NCBI GenBank assembly: GCA_903896915.1
Contig: CAITZN010000505.1
Span: 1-16,779 of the forward strand
Source: an uncultured bacterium
GTDB lineage: Bacteria; Desulfobacterota; Desulfobulbia; Desulfobulbales; Desulfobulbaceae
DNA: 16,779 nt
Direction: 5' to 3'
Numbering within the stretch: position 1 is the first letter of the stretch; each line of letters opens with the position of its first letter. Below, in pieces: positions 15,812-16,779 of this stretch. The position numbers and the translations under genes are program-made. The notes below the pieces were generated by a model that was given only the letters and a program-made list of their open reading frames with translations, was not told the origin of the DNA and made no database searches.

Positions 15812-15840
15812 GCTATAAACTGCCTTGCTCACAATTGCAA
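15812..15840 (-). promoter_or_regulatory. Candidate promoter for FKBP-tgt-yajC with palindromic operator
   Basis: On the minus strand, TTGCAA (15835-15840) and TATAGC (15812-15817) have a 17-nt spacer. The -35 lies within the perfect inverted repeat GCCTTGC-N8-GCAAGGC (15822-15843), which has the geometry of a dimeric repressor or activator site. The predicted leader is about 85 nt. Confidence 0.5.
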
Positions 15841-15856
15841 GGCTGCGCTGAAGGGA

Positions 15857-15871
15857 GGGCCTGATTGGCCC
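15857..15871 (-). terminator. Small hairpin after kinase gene
   Basis: GGGCC (15857-15861) and GGCCC (15867-15871) form a 5-bp stem with a 5-nt loop, about 57 nt past the kinase stop. It lacks a T run, so termination here is uncertain. Confidence 0.25.
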
Positions 15872-15927
15872 AGTCCTCGTTGCAGGGTCAGTGGGCCTCG
15901 TAAAGGGTGGCGAGTAATGTTGCGTTT

Positions 15928-16779
15928 CTACACGAACGCCTGAAGTCGCTGCTCCAAGTCGTGTTCCTGTTCCCGGATGGATTGGTTAAGCTGGAATTGA
16001 ATGATCGCCCGCTGCAGATTGAGTCCCGGCTGGCTCACCTTGAAATATCGATCGCCATTCAGATGATCGGTAAAAAACCGCAGGCCGAGTTCAAAACTGA
16101 TCAGCTTCACCGCCGCCACAAGCAAGGCCCGGTCGGCCGCCGTCAGCAGATCCCCGGCCTGCTGCCAATAGCCGGAAAGCAGGGATTGAAAAAGGTCGGG
16201 ATCAAAAACCGTGGCAGCTGGATCGGCATGCGCCTCACTTAACCGGTTGCAGCATGACCTGAGGCAGTCGCCCAGGTCATGGAGGAGCAGCCCCGGCTTG
16301 ACAGTGTCGAGATCGACAAGACTGATGGCCCGATCCGAATCCGCTGCAAAAAGAAAATTAGCGGCTTTCGGGTCGCCATGGATCACCTGCATACTCAGAT
16401 GGTCCCGCGCCTCTTCCAGGAGGCCGGCTGTTTGGCGCTGGGCTGCAATAACGCTCTGGCAGTAAGCCTCCTGATCGTTGCTGGTTCTGGCACTGCCGTC
16501 AATGGCGTCAAAATGTTCCAGATATCGGGGGGTGACATGAAAATCCGGCAGTGGATCAGCAAGGGAAGCATGGTCAAGCCCGGCAACCAGGAGATGAAAC
16601 TGCCCGAGCAGGCGGCCAATCTCTTCAGCCTGCTGCAAATTCTGCAGGCTGGTCAGCGTTCGTGAATTGTCGATATAGGTGAGCAGGCGCCAGCAAAAAC
16701 CGTCCAGATCAAGGAAGTAGTCCTGTCCTTGCGGGTTGCCAATCAACCGAAAAAAAACCGGCGTACCGGACTGCGGCCT
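15928..16779 (-). CDS. Aminoglycoside-phosphotransferase-fold kinase, 5' end beyond window
   Basis: 283 codons are visible; the reading frame stays open to the right edge, so the N-terminus is missing and the TTG at 16744-16746 is not the true start. The kinase core is clear: HGDPKAANFL (visible residues 134-143) is the catalytic loop with Asp136 and Asn141, and SLVDLDTVKPGLLLHDLGD (153-171) holds the metal-binding Asp, as in the phosphotransferase family that includes N-acetylhexosamine 1-kinase (NahK). The upstream FCWRLLTYID segment also resembles that group. The substrate is probably a sugar or small alcohol, but this is inference. Eight consecutive T residues on the coding strand near 16750-16757 encode VFF in frame. 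A 209-nt gap with its own promoter separates it from the FKBP gene. Confidence 0.85.
   Translation of the reverse strand, partial: RPQSGTPVFFRLIGNPQGQDYFLDLDGFCWRLLTYIDNSRTLTSLQNLQQAEEIGRLLGQFHLLVAGLDHASLADPLPDFHVTPRYLEHFDAIDGSARTSNDQEAYCQSVIAAQRQTAGLLEEARDHLSMQVIHGDPKAANFLFAADSDRAISLVDLDTVKPGLLLHDLGDCLRSCCNRLSEAHADPAATVFDPDLFQSLLSGYWQQAGDLLTAADRALLVAAVKLISFELGLRFFTDHLNGDRYFKVSQPGLNLQRAIIQFQLNQSIREQEHDLEQRLQAFV

Overview
The window looks like ordinary chromosomal DNA of an anaerobic, moderately GC-balanced Gram-negative bacterium, most likely a deltaproteobacterial (Desulfobulbales-like) sulfate- or sulfur-metabolising lineage. This is inference from gene content: class II fumarase, MshEN-type GspE/PilB ATPase, HDOD protein, an FmdE-family protein with a zinc finger, a pair of U32 proteins and a stand-alone glycogen-binding module. 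No rRNA, tRNA, CRISPR array, insertion sequence or phage gene was seen. Nearly every gene is a recognisable housekeeping or accessory family.

Left block (1-5388, all minus strand): REC-REC-GGDEF response regulator (a predicted diguanylate cyclase), fumC, then a GspE/PilB-type ATPase with a duplicated c-di-GMP-binding-like N-terminus, whose stop codon directly abuts the start of an HDOD gene cut by the left edge. A c-di-GMP maker and a probable c-di-GMP reader therefore lie within 4 kb of each other, separated by a metabolic gene.

Middle block (5425-7974, plus strand): a ModF-like twin-ATPase ABC protein with a degenerate first ATP site, and a gamma-class carbonic anhydrase-like protein. A small glycogen-binding (CBM48/AMPK-beta type) protein lies convergently on the minus strand (7975-8271).

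Central cluster (8686-12771, plus strand): a U32 protein of the tRNA-hydroxylation (TrhP/YegQ) type, a divergent U32 paralogue overlapping it by ATGA and carrying an extra four-Cys cluster, an FmdE-family protein, and a TIGR01212/YhcC radical-SAM protein. All four are expected to bind metal or Fe-S clusters. This is the most interesting part of the window, because the second U32 protein has no assigned function that I recognise.

Right block (12776-16779, minus strand): an aminoglycoside-phosphotransferase-fold kinase (cut by the right edge), then an FKBP-type prolyl isomerase, tgt and yajC as a likely operon from one promoter, ended by a perfect 13-bp hairpin terminator. A spermidine-synthase-like methyltransferase-fold gene starts only about 10 nt beyond that terminator. 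The usual secD-secF do not follow yajC.
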